DNA from: Adiantum capillus-veneris
Taxonomy: Eukaryota; Streptophyta; Polypodiopsida; Polypodiales; Pteridaceae
Assembly (NCBI GenBank): GCA_014529385.2
Contig: CM043944.1
Coordinates: 61,883,748 to 61,947,747 of the forward strand
Direction: 5' to 3'
Length of the DNA stretch: 64,000 nucleotides
Of this stretch, positions 27,470 through 37,650 are shown piece by piece. The notes beneath the pieces are model-generated. The model did not search any database. It was not told the origin of the DNA and was given only the letters and a program-made list of their open reading frames with translations. The position numbers were made by a program, and so were the translations under genes. Position 1 is the first letter of the stretch, and every line of letters starts with the position of its first letter.

Positions 27470-29170
27470 TTTTAAAAAAATGTGCTAAATTTTTGTGAAC
27501 TTTGTAAACGTTCTCAATTTCAAATTAGAATTTTAAGGTAAATCTCAAAATTTGTGGGTGGGACTACGCTAAACCTAGGTTTTTGCCTATGAACTTTGTA
27601 AGCATTCTCACCTTCAAATGAGAATTTAGAGACAAATCTCAGAATTTGTAGGTGGAATTACACCAAACCTAAATTTCCTTTAACATTTCGATACATATTG
27701 TCACCTTCAAATCTAGAATTTAAAAGTTGTAGGTGGGATTACACTAGACCTAGCCTTTTTTCATGTACTCAGGTACATATTGCTTTTTTTCAAAAACTTG
27801 ACAAACTTACATATGAGAAAAGTATATTTGAAGGTCTTTACATGATTTTTCTAAAACTTGCCTATAAAATTTGTGGATTTGCCTTTAAATTTGAAGGTTT
27901 TTACTAAATATGGAGGTTGCGATCAAGGGCTCTTAGAGAATTCCACAAAAAAATGAAATTTAAAACACCTACATATGATAGAATTGTAGAGACAAATTTA
28001 CTATATTTGAAAGTTTTTATATTTGAATTTCTCATATTGCATGTATGATGATAATAGTATGCCTCCCCTTTGATATGTAATTCATCCCTACTAATTTCTC
28101 GAGCTTTGCATGTTTTCTTCACTACAAATCTAGAATTTAGAAGTAAAACTCAAAATTTGTAGGTGGGATTACACTTAATCTAGTGTTTTTTTCGAGCACT
28201 TGGATATAGAGTGCTTTTCTCCATGTACCAATGTGTGTAGTTTAGGATGTCACATGTGTCTGGAAGGAGAAGGGTGAGGGTAAGGAAGCTCTAAGTAGTT
28301 TTCACATGAGGCAAGGCGAGGGCTTGTGTACGGATACAATGGTGTATCCTTATATCTCAAAGGCATATGGCATCATGCAAGTACTTGACATGAGCAAACT
28401 AAAATGGCTCTTTTTTTTAAAAAAAACTTTTTGTTTGAAAAATATTTTGGTCAACGTGTACACCATATTTAAATGTAGCCTCTTGGAATGCACTTATATG
28501 GCCCTTGGCACCCCCATTCTTAGGGGTTCTTGCTCTTTGCGGTCACTTGCCAAGGAGGCAAATTTACTATATCTACATTAAACTTAGATTTCCTTCGAGC
28601 ACTCAGGTACCCAATTTTCTTTTCAAAATTTTGGAAAAAATACCTATGAGATGTTTTAGAGGCCAATTTATTGTATTTGATGGTTTTTACACTAAATTTT
28701 TCTAAACTTTGTAGGACTTCTTACCTTCAAATCTATTATTTAGAGGTGAATCTCAACATTTGTAAGTTAGATTAGATTGAATGTAGGTTTTTTTTTAGCA
28801 CTCAGATACACAATACTTTCTCCCAAAAACTTGGAAGACCTACATATGAGAAATTTTAGAGGAAAATTTACTATATTTGTAGGCTAGATTACATTGAATG
28901 TATGTTTTTTTTTTCATTGAGATACACAATACTTTCTCCCAAAAACTTGGAAAACTTACGCATGAGAAATTTTAGAGGCAAATTTACTATATTTGAAGGT
29001 TTTATTTTGCAGGTTGGATCACACTATACCTAGGTTTGTTTCTTTTAGCACTTAAATACACAATATTTTTCCCAAAAAACTTGGAAAACCTACGTATGAT
29101 TATAGTAAGCGTACACTCAAATATATGTGGGATTGCACTAAACCGAGCCCTTTTTCTAGCATTGGGATAC
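27470..29170 (+). repeat. AT-rich degenerate tandem repeat family
   Basis: Units share AAATTTGTAGGTGGGATTACACTAAACCTAGG, a T-rich stretch, CACTTGGATACACAATA.TTTTTCCCAAAAACTTGGAAAACCTAC.TATGA, then GAGGCAAATTTACTATATTTGAAGG. Clear copies start near 27548, 27635, 27726, 28153, 28756, 28875 and 29015. A copy in inverted orientation lies outside the Helitron at about 44435-44650. Confidence 0.85.
28265..28530 (+). pseudogene. Second PPR gene fragment inside the Helitron
   Basis: The plus frame reads GKEALSSFHMRQGEGLCTDTMVYPYISKAYGIMQVLDMSK, then KNILVNVYTIFKCSLLE. It fits the plant PPR pattern (GxEALxxFxxMQxEGxxPDxxTYxxILKACGxxxxxxxGK... then ALVDMYxKCGxLxxA), with a poly-T/poly-A rich break at about 28410-28440. 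Similarity is weaker than for the fragment at 14790-15135. No start, stop or complete repeat array is present. Confidence 0.6.
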
Positions 29171-29788
29171 ATAATATCAATGTTACAAGAGATGAAATCT
29201 TTGAGATCTTTAGTAGGGAGAGGAAGGTGTTGCACTGCCTTATGCGTTATTTGTTGAAGGTGCCATTGATCCAACATCTAATGATGATGGTGAAGAGGGA
29301 GATTATCCCTCATCTAGACCTTGCAAGATGTCTAACACATTAATGCTTTCTTGAAGTGTTGGTTTGCATGAATGTGGGATGTGTATGGAGATGATCCATT
29401 GAAGGCTAGCGGCCCAGCAACATGCTTCTATGTCCATAAACCATTCTTCATGTCTTCCTACATCGAGTTAGGGGCCAATCCCATGTACTCAAGAATGTCG
29501 AGTCTGATGTATAAGTCATCCAATGAGCAAACATGAGCTATGCTTCTTTTCACCTCTTCTAAAGGCTTGGAATTATCCATCTTTAGCATACCAGCTCGAT
29601 GTGAGTGCAACCAAGGGGTGATGGTACTTCTCACAATATGGGCTCATTGGGTGGCAATGACACTACACATCGTCTTCACTTCCATGGCCAGTTGCATCTC
29701 TCAAATGTGGTACACATAGGCACAATCATCGTCCATATTGACCAAAGATGTGCAACAGCTCCTTTGTGAAGCTATTTAAGGTTAAATT

Positions 29789-30251
29789 TGTTAAGTATGG
29801 AGCCTGATTTACCCTTGCAATTTTCTGTGGTAAAAGCACACATTTATAAGGCCCCCATTATGAGGAGAAGCCATCGTGCGTGAAGGAAAATCACTCACCG
29901 AAAACCAAAATTTTCACGGACAAGAATCAGGGGCAACTTTAGGGGCCTCGGGGGCGGAGGCCCCCGAGACTTTTTTTCCCCTCGCCGAAATATTTCTTTT
30001 CGCTGGAATATTATGGCCGGACGGCGGCCAGAAAGTGGTCGGAAAACAACCGGTCGGTTGGCCGGTGGCCGGTGGTCGGTGGCTGAATTCAATGGCCGGT
30101 GGCCGAATTCAAAAGCGGACTTGTCTTCTCAAGGGCTGCCACACATGGGCGGATTGGAGGGTCCGATTTGGACTTATTCGCACAAGGGCGGCTACACATG
30201 GCTGCCTCTCATAAGAGAGGGCAGCCCTTTTGGCCTATAAAAGGAGGCCAT
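29789..30251 (+). repeat. C1 5' LTR, left part
   Basis: Matches 38840-39305 of the 3' LTR, with a few substitutions and a 17-20 bp length difference near 29985. It contains a GC-rich, GGCC-repeat stretch (GGCCGGTGGCCG type) at 30010-30110 and CTATAAAAGG at about 30235-30244, a likely TATA box. It is interrupted after GCCAT at 30247-30251 by the inner element. Confidence 0.95.
30234..30244 (+). promoter_or_regulatory. Likely TATA box of the C1 LTR
   Basis: CCTATAAAAGG is conserved in the 3' LTR at about 39289-39299. It lies in the expected U3 position. The inner element landed just downstream of it, separating it from the rest of the 5' LTR. Confidence 0.6.
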
Positions 30252-30646
30252 TGTTAGTGCCTGATTTATCAGGGCTTTCAGGGTAGTCAGGCTATTACTT
30301 TTTGAACTGTAACTAAAACCTTTATCTTTGAACCTTAGGGATAAGTGAACATGGGTTTTTTATATTTTGGGGAAGTTAGTTTTGTGTCTCGTGAATTCTC
30401 AGGACGAGAAGCAGTTATGTCTATGCCTGTTGACGCAGTTGGCTCTCTCCTGCATTAGTTCTGTGTTTTCTGCTGTATTAATGAATAATGATGATGAATG
30501 GCACACTATTTTCCCCCTATCTATGATGTTATGTACCTGTTTCCTTTGCAGTATGGTGTTTGAAGTATGCAGTTTCCTGCTTCCTGTTTGATATGAATTG
30601 TATGTTTACTGCATTGGTTATTTGTTATGGCAATGTGTGCCTAACA
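30252..30646 (+). repeat. N1 5' LTR
   Basis: 395 bp, nearly identical to 34753-35137. The 3' LTR lacks about 10 bases present here just after TGTTAGT. A 74-residue open frame lies in both LTRs (30367-30591 and 34858-35082), starting MGKLVLCLVNSQDEKQ. It is conserved because the LTRs are copies and is not evidence of a gene by itself. Confidence 0.95.
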
Positions 30647-30699
30647 TTTGGCGATCCTGCAATTGGTTCGAATTTTTCCTAAAACCATATGGGTGCTAA

Positions 30700-31415
30700 T
30701 GAATGAATCACAGCGGCGACCTGTTCCGTGATAGTGACCATTTGCGGGATTTTGCGAGCTAGAAAACACCGGGGGAAGAGTCTAAGGAGTATGCATCACA
30801 ATTCTTGAAAGAATTCTACCCACAATTGCCCAGCGAAGTCAGAATTCTCATTCTCGAAAAGGTAGTTACAAAACTGTTACCCTTTGGAGCCTGTAATTTA
30901 CCTTCAAACTACAATGTGCATAATCAAAGAATGCTAGTACAGTATTCTAGACAAGGGAGAAGCAGTAATGCATGAGTGAATCAGGGCAGGGGTCTAATGT
31001 ACCACAACATTATGGAACAAGGCTTATATTAAGAAGGGAGTTCTCTGCAATAGGAAGACAAGGAGAAGAGTTAGATGGTGATGATCAACAAGAATCAGTA
31101 GGAGAACTTGCTGCAGGGGCAGAAATTGTTGGGGAGGGGACTGAACTGCATGAACCTAAAAACAGGCTGCAGGAAACCCTACCTGTAAACCAAGAAGGCC
31201 AACAAACAACTTATCCCACATCATACCCACTTTTGAGACCATTGGTCAATGTATTGTTAGCCCAAACAGTTTTGAAGTCTCTGTACAGTTTCTGTGAAAA
31301 TTATGTGCAGTTTGTTGCAGAATGCAGTTTCAATTTTTCAGTTTGCAGAATGCACTTTCAGTCTTTTAGTTTACAGACTACAGTTTCAGGTATTTCAGTT
31401 TGCAATGCAGTTTAA
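30700..31415 (+). pseudogene. N1 gag-like region
   Basis: A plus frame at about 30765-30975 reads GEESKEYASQFLKEFYPQLPSEVRILILEKVVTKLLPFGACNLPSNYNVHNQRMLVQYSRQ. It is helical and gag-like in position, and then stops. A second frame at 30972-31415 (147 aa) is acidic (EELDGDDQQESVGELAAGAEIVGEGTELHEP). Its tail is encoded by a repeated 'CAGTTT' motif at 31280-31430. Neither could be matched to a known family; the gag assignment rests on position after the primer site and before the zinc knuckle. Confidence 0.45.
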
Positions 31416-31471
31416 GCAGTTTCAGGGTTTAAAGAGGTACAAATGCTCTCTATTCTTTTGATGGGTGATTA

Positions 31472-31915
31472 ATGGCAAAGAAGAAGAAGAAAAAGTGTAC
31501 TATTTGTCAAAAAGATGGGCACTCTGCAAAGCAATGTCCTTACGTGTGCAAGCCTTGTCAAAAGGAAGATGTATGTGTCAAATACTGTATGCATAAACTG
31601 TGCAAGAAGTTGTATCGAATTGTCAGATCTTTTCGAGATGCATCAGATCATGAGGAACTATGTGATGCACAAGAGGATTTGGATGCTTTTTCTAATCTTC
31701 TTGAAAAGGCGGAAGACTGGCATGAAGGTCGTGAAGAAAAAAGAAGAAAGTCGTGCTCTAGTATGTGTAGGATACAGGTGTTACAAGGAGCAATTGAAGG
31801 CTTGACAGAGAAGTATGAAGATCAGTTTCAGGAGGAAGATGAAAATGATGATGAGTGGGGAGTTACAACACCAATGTTTCCTTGGTTGGGAACAATCAGG
31901 TACAATCATGTTTAA
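31472..31915 (+). CDS. N1 CCHC zinc-knuckle protein
   Basis: An open frame of 147 codons starting MAKKKKKKCTICQKDGHSAKQCP. The motif CX2CX4HX4C at residues 9-22 is a complete retroviral-type zinc knuckle. A further Cys-rich stretch (VCKPCQKEDVCVKYCMHKLCKK, residues 24-45) may form a second metal site. The rest is charged and helical (FRDASDHEELCDAQEDLDAFSNLLEKAEDW...) with an acidic end. A nucleic-acid-binding role, for example RNA packaging, is inferred. It overlaps the next frame by about 60 bases, so a frameshift or splice may join them. Confidence 0.6.
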   Translation: MAKKKKKKCTICQKDGHSAKQCPYVCKPCQKEDVCVKYCMHKLCKKLYRIVRSFRDASDHEELCDAQEDLDAFSNLLEKAEDWHEGREEKRRKSCSSMCRIQVLQGAIEGLTEKYEDQFQEEDENDDEWGVTTPMFPWLGTIRYNHV

Positions 31916-33138
31916 CTTCTCCAAATGCACTTGTTGAAAGTCCCAAATCAATGAAAGAAGTTCAAGCACAAAGACAACCTAAAGAAGTTAAGAAGGTGAT
32001 GTTGGAAAGGGAAGAAGAAAAGGAGCATCCAGAGAGCCAAAGAAGCCAAAAGGAGCACTTAGTATCCCAAAACCACACTCCAAATAAACTCAAGGGTTTG
32101 CACAATGTTGAAGTACCAACAGTTTTTCAGGCACCTGCAGTTTCAAAAACTAAAGTTTCAAAACCTGAATCTGATTTTTCAGTACCTGAAGTTTTTCAAC
32201 CTGATTTTGATGTTCTTGAATATGGGATCAAAGTTGTAGATACTCAGATTATTGAAGAGAAGAAGTTGATTCAGGAAGGACAGTTTGTTCAATGCAAGGG
32301 AGATATAGTCCAAAAGATGATGAAGGAAGAAGGAGGAAGCCAGGAGCAACTCATGAGCCAAAGGAGTCAAGAGGATTGCCAGCTATCCCCAAACCTCACA
32401 TCGAAGAGACTCACCTCTTTGCAGGAAGAGAAGGAAAGTTTCCCAAAAGAAGAATTACTGATTGAGAAGAAGGGAATACAATTGGGAGTGAGTGAGAGAA
32501 GACACCAATATCCCATACAAACCCATATACCAACATTTGACATCAATCTTGAAGATGTTGAAATTCAGGGAGACATTAGATTTCAGCGTAATGCAATGGA
32601 AGAGCTGAAGATAGATAAAGACATAATGTGTGCTAATGATGAGGATGATGTGATGAATCAGTTTTTGATGAATCTTGATGAGGAATATTTGACAGGTGAC
32701 AGTCCAGAAGGTGTTTGTGTTGATGGAGAAGAGTTTTTTGGAGTTTTGAAGAGTGAAAGCCAATTTCCGAGAGTGGATATGAATTATTCAGGTTGTGAAG
32801 ACAAGGATCTTCAATTTCAGATCCCTGAATTACCAGTTTTGATACCAAAGGTTCTTGATTTGCAGAGTTTCAAAATTTAGGTCCCTGATCCACAGATTCT
32901 TGATTTGCAAAGAAGTTATGTACCTGAACTTGCTGAATTTCAAAGTCTTTTTCTTTCTCAAGTGAAGATGATCAATAATCTCTCATTAGAGCTAGAGAAT
33001 GAGAGACATTCAAGTATGGTTGCGGCAAATGAAGCACTTTCCAAAATCAGTCAACTTCAAGAAGAGAAGGCATCATTGATGGCGGAGATTTCTCAGGTTC
33101 AAACTGAAGCCCACTTGCCGCATTTCTTACTGTTGTGA
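31855..33138 (+). CDS. N1 large acidic Gln/Glu-rich frame with coiled coil
   Basis: The frame runs 341 codons from 31855 to a TAG at 32878-32880. It then continues in the same frame to 33138, so one stop interrupts it. Residues 35-80 are rich in KEV/EEEKEHPESQRSQKEH. Residues 85-130 contain repeated proline-valine phrases (VPTVFQAPAVSKTKVSKP, VPEVFQPDFDVLEY). After the stop the frame reads VKMINNLSLELENERHSSMVAANEALSKISQLQEEKASLMAEISQVQTEA, a clear heptad coiled coil. No enzymatic motif. No known family was recognised; a structural or captured host protein is possible. Confidence 0.5.
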
Positions 33139-33139
33139 A

Positions 33140-34062
33140 GCTCATGATGCTCTTCAGAAAGCTGTTTTGAACAAGGATAATCAAATTGAGGACTTGAAGC
33201 TTCAACTTACTCAAATCAAGAATGTGGAGTTTTCTTCAAATCTTGATGTTACAGAAGGTTTCTTGAATGATGATGTTGTTATCAATGATCTTTATGATGT
33301 TGGTGCTTTTACAAATTCAGTCATGGATATTGGAAGTCTATCTTTTTCCAGTGAAGTTCAGTTTACTGATGATATTCTTGATGATTTATACCAAGTTTCT
33401 GATGTCAATGGTTTTGTTGATGCTGAGGAGATGATTTTGACCGATGATTATGCAAGTCTTTTGGAAGTTCTTGATGATGGTGAAGTGGATTTTCTTGGAG
33501 ATTGTTCTACATTTCTATGTGATGTTGTTGATGGAGGAGATGATGTTGATATTCTTATATCTCATTGGTTTTATATCTTCATGCTTGATGACATAAGGGA
33601 AGTTTTTCAAGGAGCAGAAGTCAAACGTTTTCAGTTTCAGGGAGATATCACTGATTGGATAGTTTTGCAGCTACAAAGTGGATTTCTTTATATTTTTGAT
33701 AAGGTATGTGAGGAAGCCATCTTGGTGGTGTTTTTAAGCCTTAAATCAGGTCAGTTTGATGAAGAAGCATATCAATTTTGGTTTTTCTTGAATCAAGATT
33801 TTAAGGAAATCAATTGATTTGGCATGCGGAGTCTAAATCAGGTCTTCAAGTGTTGCATCTACATGCAGAGATATTGGATGTGTTCAAGAGACAGTGTCTA
33901 ATGGTTGCAAAGTTTACATCCTACCTTGAATCTTTCTTCATTCTTCTTGAAGGGAAAACTGAACCTGAACCTGAACCTGACCCTAAACCTAAACCTAAAC
34001 CTGCTACTACTGAATTTGGATATGTATTTGAATATGAAAATGGGCCTAAAGATCTGAAATGA
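33140..34062 (+). pseudogene. N1 coiled-coil frame continuation, middle
   Basis: After a frameshift near 33140 the coiled coil continues (AHDALQKAVLNKDNQIEDLKLQLTQI). It then passes into an aspartate-rich region (33230-33600) with many repeats of the FLxDDVxxxDLYDV type. A further shift near 33814 leads to EPEPEPDPKPKPKPATTEFGY at about 33960-34020, a short dipeptide repeat. No family recognised. Confidence 0.45.
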
Positions 34063-34116
34063 CTTGAAGAAGACAAGAGTTTTCTATTTTGTAGAAGGTA
34101 TCTCAATTCAACAGAT

Positions 34117-34725
34117 GTGGAGAAAATGAAGACTAAAGTGATGGAGTACATGAAGGGAGTTTGGGAGAAAATGAAAGTCATGGTGTATGATGTGGTGAGT
34201 AAACCATACCAAGTGTTTGCAGAAGAGGAAATGAAGGAGGAGGATGTGTTAATGGAGAAGCAAAATTCTGAGCTCAAACAACAGTGTACTGACCTGACAC
34301 AGCAGTTGAAGACTTTGAAGGAAAAGTTGCAGCAGCAAGGAGCAAATCAACCTGACCAGGTGATTATTACTAAAGATTCTGACATGTTTGCAGGGATTAA
34401 GGATGCAGCTACCATTCAGGAGCATGTTCCTGGAGATTCAGGGGGAGCAATAATTGCAGGAAAAGATAAAGTTGTTGAAGTGAAGGATCTGGAGGTTGCT
34501 GGAGAGGAGCATAGCTTAAAGGATTCAGTTCAGAACATTGTGGCTAAGATACTTTCTCAGGAGACAGAGAGTGCTAAGGAAGCAGTTACAGTTCAAGTGG
34601 AGGAAGATTTTGAAGAGCCTAACAAAGAAGCTGTGACTGCAGCAATAGTTTTACAGGGAATTGAAGCTAAAGATAACCTGGAGGAGGATTTGACTAATAA
34701 AGGGATGGGTTCTCACAAGGTTTGA
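34117..34725 (+). CDS. N1 terminal acidic coiled-coil frame
   Basis: 202 codons, in the same frame as 33814-34062 but separated by a stop. It begins EKMKTKVMEYMKGVWEKMKVMVYDVV, then a predicted coiled coil NSELKQQCTDLTQQLKTLKEKLQQQ (residues 50-75). An acidic Glu/Val/Ala-rich tail with repeats such as KEAVTVQVEEDFEEPNKEAVTAA follows. It ends 27 bases before the 3' LTR. A hairpin-forming ACAAGGTTTGAGAAACCTTG lies just after its end. Function unknown. Confidence 0.45.
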   Translation: MEKMKTKVMEYMKGVWEKMKVMVYDVVSKPYQVFAEEEMKEEDVLMEKQNSELKQQCTDLTQQLKTLKEKLQQQGANQPDQVIITKDSDMFAGIKDAATIQEHVPGDSGGAIIAGKDKVVEVKDLEVAGEEHSLKDSVQNIVAKILSQETESAKEAVTVQVEEDFEEPNKEAVTAAIVLQGIEAKDNLEEDLTNKGMGSHKV

Positions 34726-34752
34726 GAAACCTTGCCCACCAGGTGTGCCAGG

Positions 34753-35137
34753 TGTTAGTTCAGGGCTTTCAGGGCAGTCAAGCTATTACTTTTTGAACTG
34801 TAACTAAAACCTTTATCTTTGAACCTTAGGGATAAGTGAACATGGGTTTTTTATATTTTGGGGAAGTTAGTTTTGTGTCTCGTGAATTCTCAGGACGAGA
34901 AGCAGTTATGTCTATGCCTGTTGACGCAGTTGGCTCTCTCCTGCATTAGTTCTGTGTTTTCTGTTGTATTAATGAATAATGATGATGAATGGCACACTAT
35001 TTTCCCTCTATCTATGATGTTATGTACCTGTTTCCTTTGCAGTATGGTGTTTGAAGTATGCAGTTTCCTGCTTCCTGTTTGATATGAATTGTATGTTTAC
35101 TGCATTGGTTATTTGTTATGGCAATGTGTGCCTAACA
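34753..35137 (+). repeat. N1 3' LTR
   Basis: Copy of 30252-30646. The purine-rich tract expected directly upstream is weak (GTGCCAGG), so reverse-transcription priming is not evident for this copy. Confidence 0.95.
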
Positions 35138-35439
35138 GCCATTTCTACACACATTTCATAGTGTGAAGTTGATGCAACAAGGTGAGTGTGAGGTGGTGAG
35201 AGTGAAGCAAGGCGGGAACTCTATTAAGGGTTTAATCCCTTTGTAAACTACTTCTTCTTTTGAAGTGCTTGAGTGGCTGCTTTCCCGTGGACGTAGCCCA
35301 CATTGGGTGAACCACGTATATCGTGTGTACTCTCTCTCTCTCTCTCTCTCTACTCTATAATCTCTTGTGTGTGAAATCTATCTCTCTCCATTAAGTAATC
35401 TACTCAAAAATCTATTTAGCTACGTCTTATTTCCTAACA
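35138..35439 (+). repeat. C1 5' LTR, right part
   Basis: Resumes with the duplicated GCCAT and continues TTTCTACACACATTTCATAG to TTTCCTAACA. It matches 39300-39600 of the 3' LTR. Contains a short (CT)n at about 35330-35351. Confidence 0.95.
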
Positions 35440-35441
35440 AC

Positions 35442-35453
35442 TGGTATCAGAGC
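35442..35453 (+). other. C1 primer binding site (tRNA-iMet type)
   Basis: TGGTATCAGAGC, an exact match to the initiator-Met primer site, two bases after the LTR end. Confidence 0.95.
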
Positions 35454-35503
35454 AAGGTTTTCTCATAGCTAAATTATCTCAAGGAAAGGATTCCTGGAAT
35501 TGA

Positions 35504-36341
35504 GTGGAAGTTATGGCGGAGGAAGGGAAGCTCAAGATTGAGAAGTTCAACGGCAAAAACTATCAACATTGGAAGATGCAGATTGAAGACTATCTCTACC
35601 AGAAGGACCTCTATTTGCCACTAGGCGGTCTTGCGAAGAAGCCCGCAACAATGGCAGATGAAGCATGGATTGTCCTTGATCGAAAGGCACTGGGAACAAT
35701 ATGGTTAAGCTTGGCGTCAACAGTGGCCTTCAATGTTTCGGAGATGAAGACCACGGAGGACTTGATTAAGTCACTTGACGACTTCTACGAGAAACCATCA
35801 GCATCCAATAAGGTATTTCTTATGAAGCGCTTGTTCAATCTAAAGATGGCAGAGAATGGTTCAGTTGCAGAACACCTAAATGACTTTAACACAAAATAAG
35901 TCAACTTCGATCGGTGAAAATCAATTTCGATGACGAAGTGCGAGCTCTCCTTATACTATCATCTCTACCGGATAATTGGGATAGCCTTGTGATGGCTGTA
36001 AGTAATTCTATCTTTGGTACAAATACTCTTAAGTTTGATGATGTTGTGGGTGTTCTCCTAAGCGAGGAAATACGAAGGAGAAGCACAGGAGAATCATCAA
36101 GTGCTGCATTGTCAGTGGAAACAAGAGGACGGACTAAGGAGAGGTTCAAAAGCCAAAAGGGTCATGATCGCTCAAGACAGAGCAAGTCACGCACAAAGTC
36201 AGTTCTTGAATGTTGGAACTGCGGCAAGAAGGGCCACATCAAGAAGGATTGCTAGTCCAAGAAGAAGAAGGAGACTGAGTCTGAAGAAGGGCCACATCAA
36301 GAAGGATTGCTGGTCCAAGAAGAAGAAGGAGACTGAGTCTC
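35504..36341 (+). pseudogene. C1 gag
   Basis: The first frame (35504-35899) reads MAEEGKLKIEKFNGKNYQHWKMQIEDYLYQKDLYLPLGG...EAWIVLDRKALGTIWLSLA, the UBN2/copia gag start. A one-base insertion near 35893 creates a stop. The next frame (35914-36255) continues FDDEVRALLILSSLPDNWDSLVMAVSN and ends at the zinc knuckle CWNCGKKGHIKKDC. A 58-bp tandem duplication (36226-36283, 36284-36341) repeats the knuckle end. Copy 1 has TAG where copy 2 has TGG. Confidence 0.93.
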
Positions 36342-36593
36342 AAGACAACAAGCCAACATCAGAGGCCAATGTGGCAAGTAAAGTAGAGCAAGATGCTCTA
36401 ATTCTCTCATTAGACAATGTGTCTAATTCCTGGATAGTAGATTCCGGGGCTTCATTCCATGCGACACCACACAAGCAACATTTCCAAGATTACACCAAAG
36501 GTAATTTTGGGTATGTATACTTGGGAGATGATGAAGCTTGTGAGATTGTCGGCAAAGGTACAGTTTCTGTCAAAACTACTAACGGAAATGAAT
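36284..36593 (+). pseudogene. C1 protease
   Basis: After the duplicated knuckle tail, the frame reads WIVDSGASFHATPHKQHFQDYTKGNFGYVYLGDDEACEIVGKG. D-S-G-A-S-x-H is the copia retropepsin active site. A TAG at about 36593 replaces a codon before the K-L-K-D-V-R phrase that normally follows. Confidence 0.9.
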
Positions 36594-36599
36594 AGAAGC

Positions 36600-37650
36600 T
36601 TAAAGATGTTAGGCGTGTTCCTTCTCTTCGCAAAAATTTGATCTCTACAGGAAAATTGGACTTTGAAGGTCACAACATTGCATTCCGAAACAAACGGTGG
36701 AAGATCTCAAAGGGATCTTTGGTGGTTGCCAAGGGAGAAAAGGTCGGTACACTTTACTTGTGTACTGTTAGCACGCAACCTTCAGCTTGTGCAGCAACTA
36801 CAGAAGTTGATAGTGCAATGTGGCACTATCGACTTGGGCATATGAGTGCCAAAGGAATGCAAATCCTTCAAACAAAGAAGCTTCTACCAGGTTTGAAAGA
36901 AGTGGACTTATAGTTCTGTTACATAGTACAATGAGCCACCAAGTACCAAGAGGGTAAAATTTCAAAAATCAAGAAATGAAAGAAAAAATAAAAAACTTGA
37001 GTTGGTTCATTCTGATGTTTGGGGTCCTGCAAGTACACCATCACTTGGTGGCTCATTGTACTATGTAACATTCATAGACGATGCGACTAGAAAAACATGG
37101 GTTTATGTCATGAAGAATAAATCCGATGTATTTTCCATATTTCAAAGGTGGAAAGCCTTTGTTGAGAATGAAACAGGTACCAAGGTTAAATGCCTGAGAT
37201 CCGACAATGGAGGTGAATATTGCAACCAAGCTTTTGAAAGCTTTTGTGCTAGCAATGGCATTCGGAGACAAAGGACAACCGCAAGGACACCTCAACAAAA
37301 TGGTATTTCGGAAAGGATGAACAGGACAATCATGGAGCAAGCACGAAGCATGCGGCTACATGCAGGCCTACCGCTTGAGCTTTGGGCGGAAGCTTTAAGT
37401 ACGTCTGTGTACTTAATCAACCGGTCACCCTCAACGGCATTGGATGGGGGAGTTCCAGAAGAGGCATGGACAGGTAAACCGGTGAATTATGCATTTCTCA
37501 AAGTGTTTGGGTGTCAGGCTTTCATGCACATAGATAGAAGCCTAAGATCAAAGCTAGATGCAAAGTCCAAAAAGTGTTTCTTCATTGGCTATGGAGAAGG
37601 TGACTTTGGGTATTGCCTATGGAATCCTGAAGAAAAGGTAAGGAGAAAAT
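36600..37650 (+). pseudogene. C1 integrase
   Basis: The pre-integrase zinc segment (36638-36913) ends WHYRLGHMSAKGMQILQTKKLLPGL (H..H of the HHCC). The CxxC half is destroyed by the altered segment at 36914-37000. The core at 37002-37664 keeps the catalytic triad: LVHSDVWGPAS (D), CLRSDNGGEY (D), GISERMNRTIMEQARSM (E). It ends KCFFIGYGEGDFGYCLWNPEEKVRRK and then joins RT sequence directly; the usual integrase tail is missing. Confidence 0.95.

Larger units (their letters stand above)
30252..35137 (+). mobile_element. RT-less LTR element with CCHC and coiled-coil frames (element N1)
   Basis: LTRs 30252-30646 and 34753-35137 start TGTTAGT and end GTGTGCCTAACA. A perfect 5-bp TSD GCCAT lies at 30247-30251 and 35138-35142. 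The uninterrupted target can be seen in the C1 3' LTR at about 39300. The sequence after the left LTR, TTTGGCGATCCTGC, may be its primer site. The 4.1 kb interior carries a gag-like frame, a CCHC frame and about 2.9 kb of acidic coiled-coil frames. No protease, RT, RNase H or integrase motif was found on either strand, so it is non-autonomous. Confidence 0.93.

Noticed and set aside
30367-30591. Identical 74-codon frames at 30367 and 34858 as a duplicated gene
   Set aside because: They lie inside the two LTRs of N1, so their identity follows from LTR replication.
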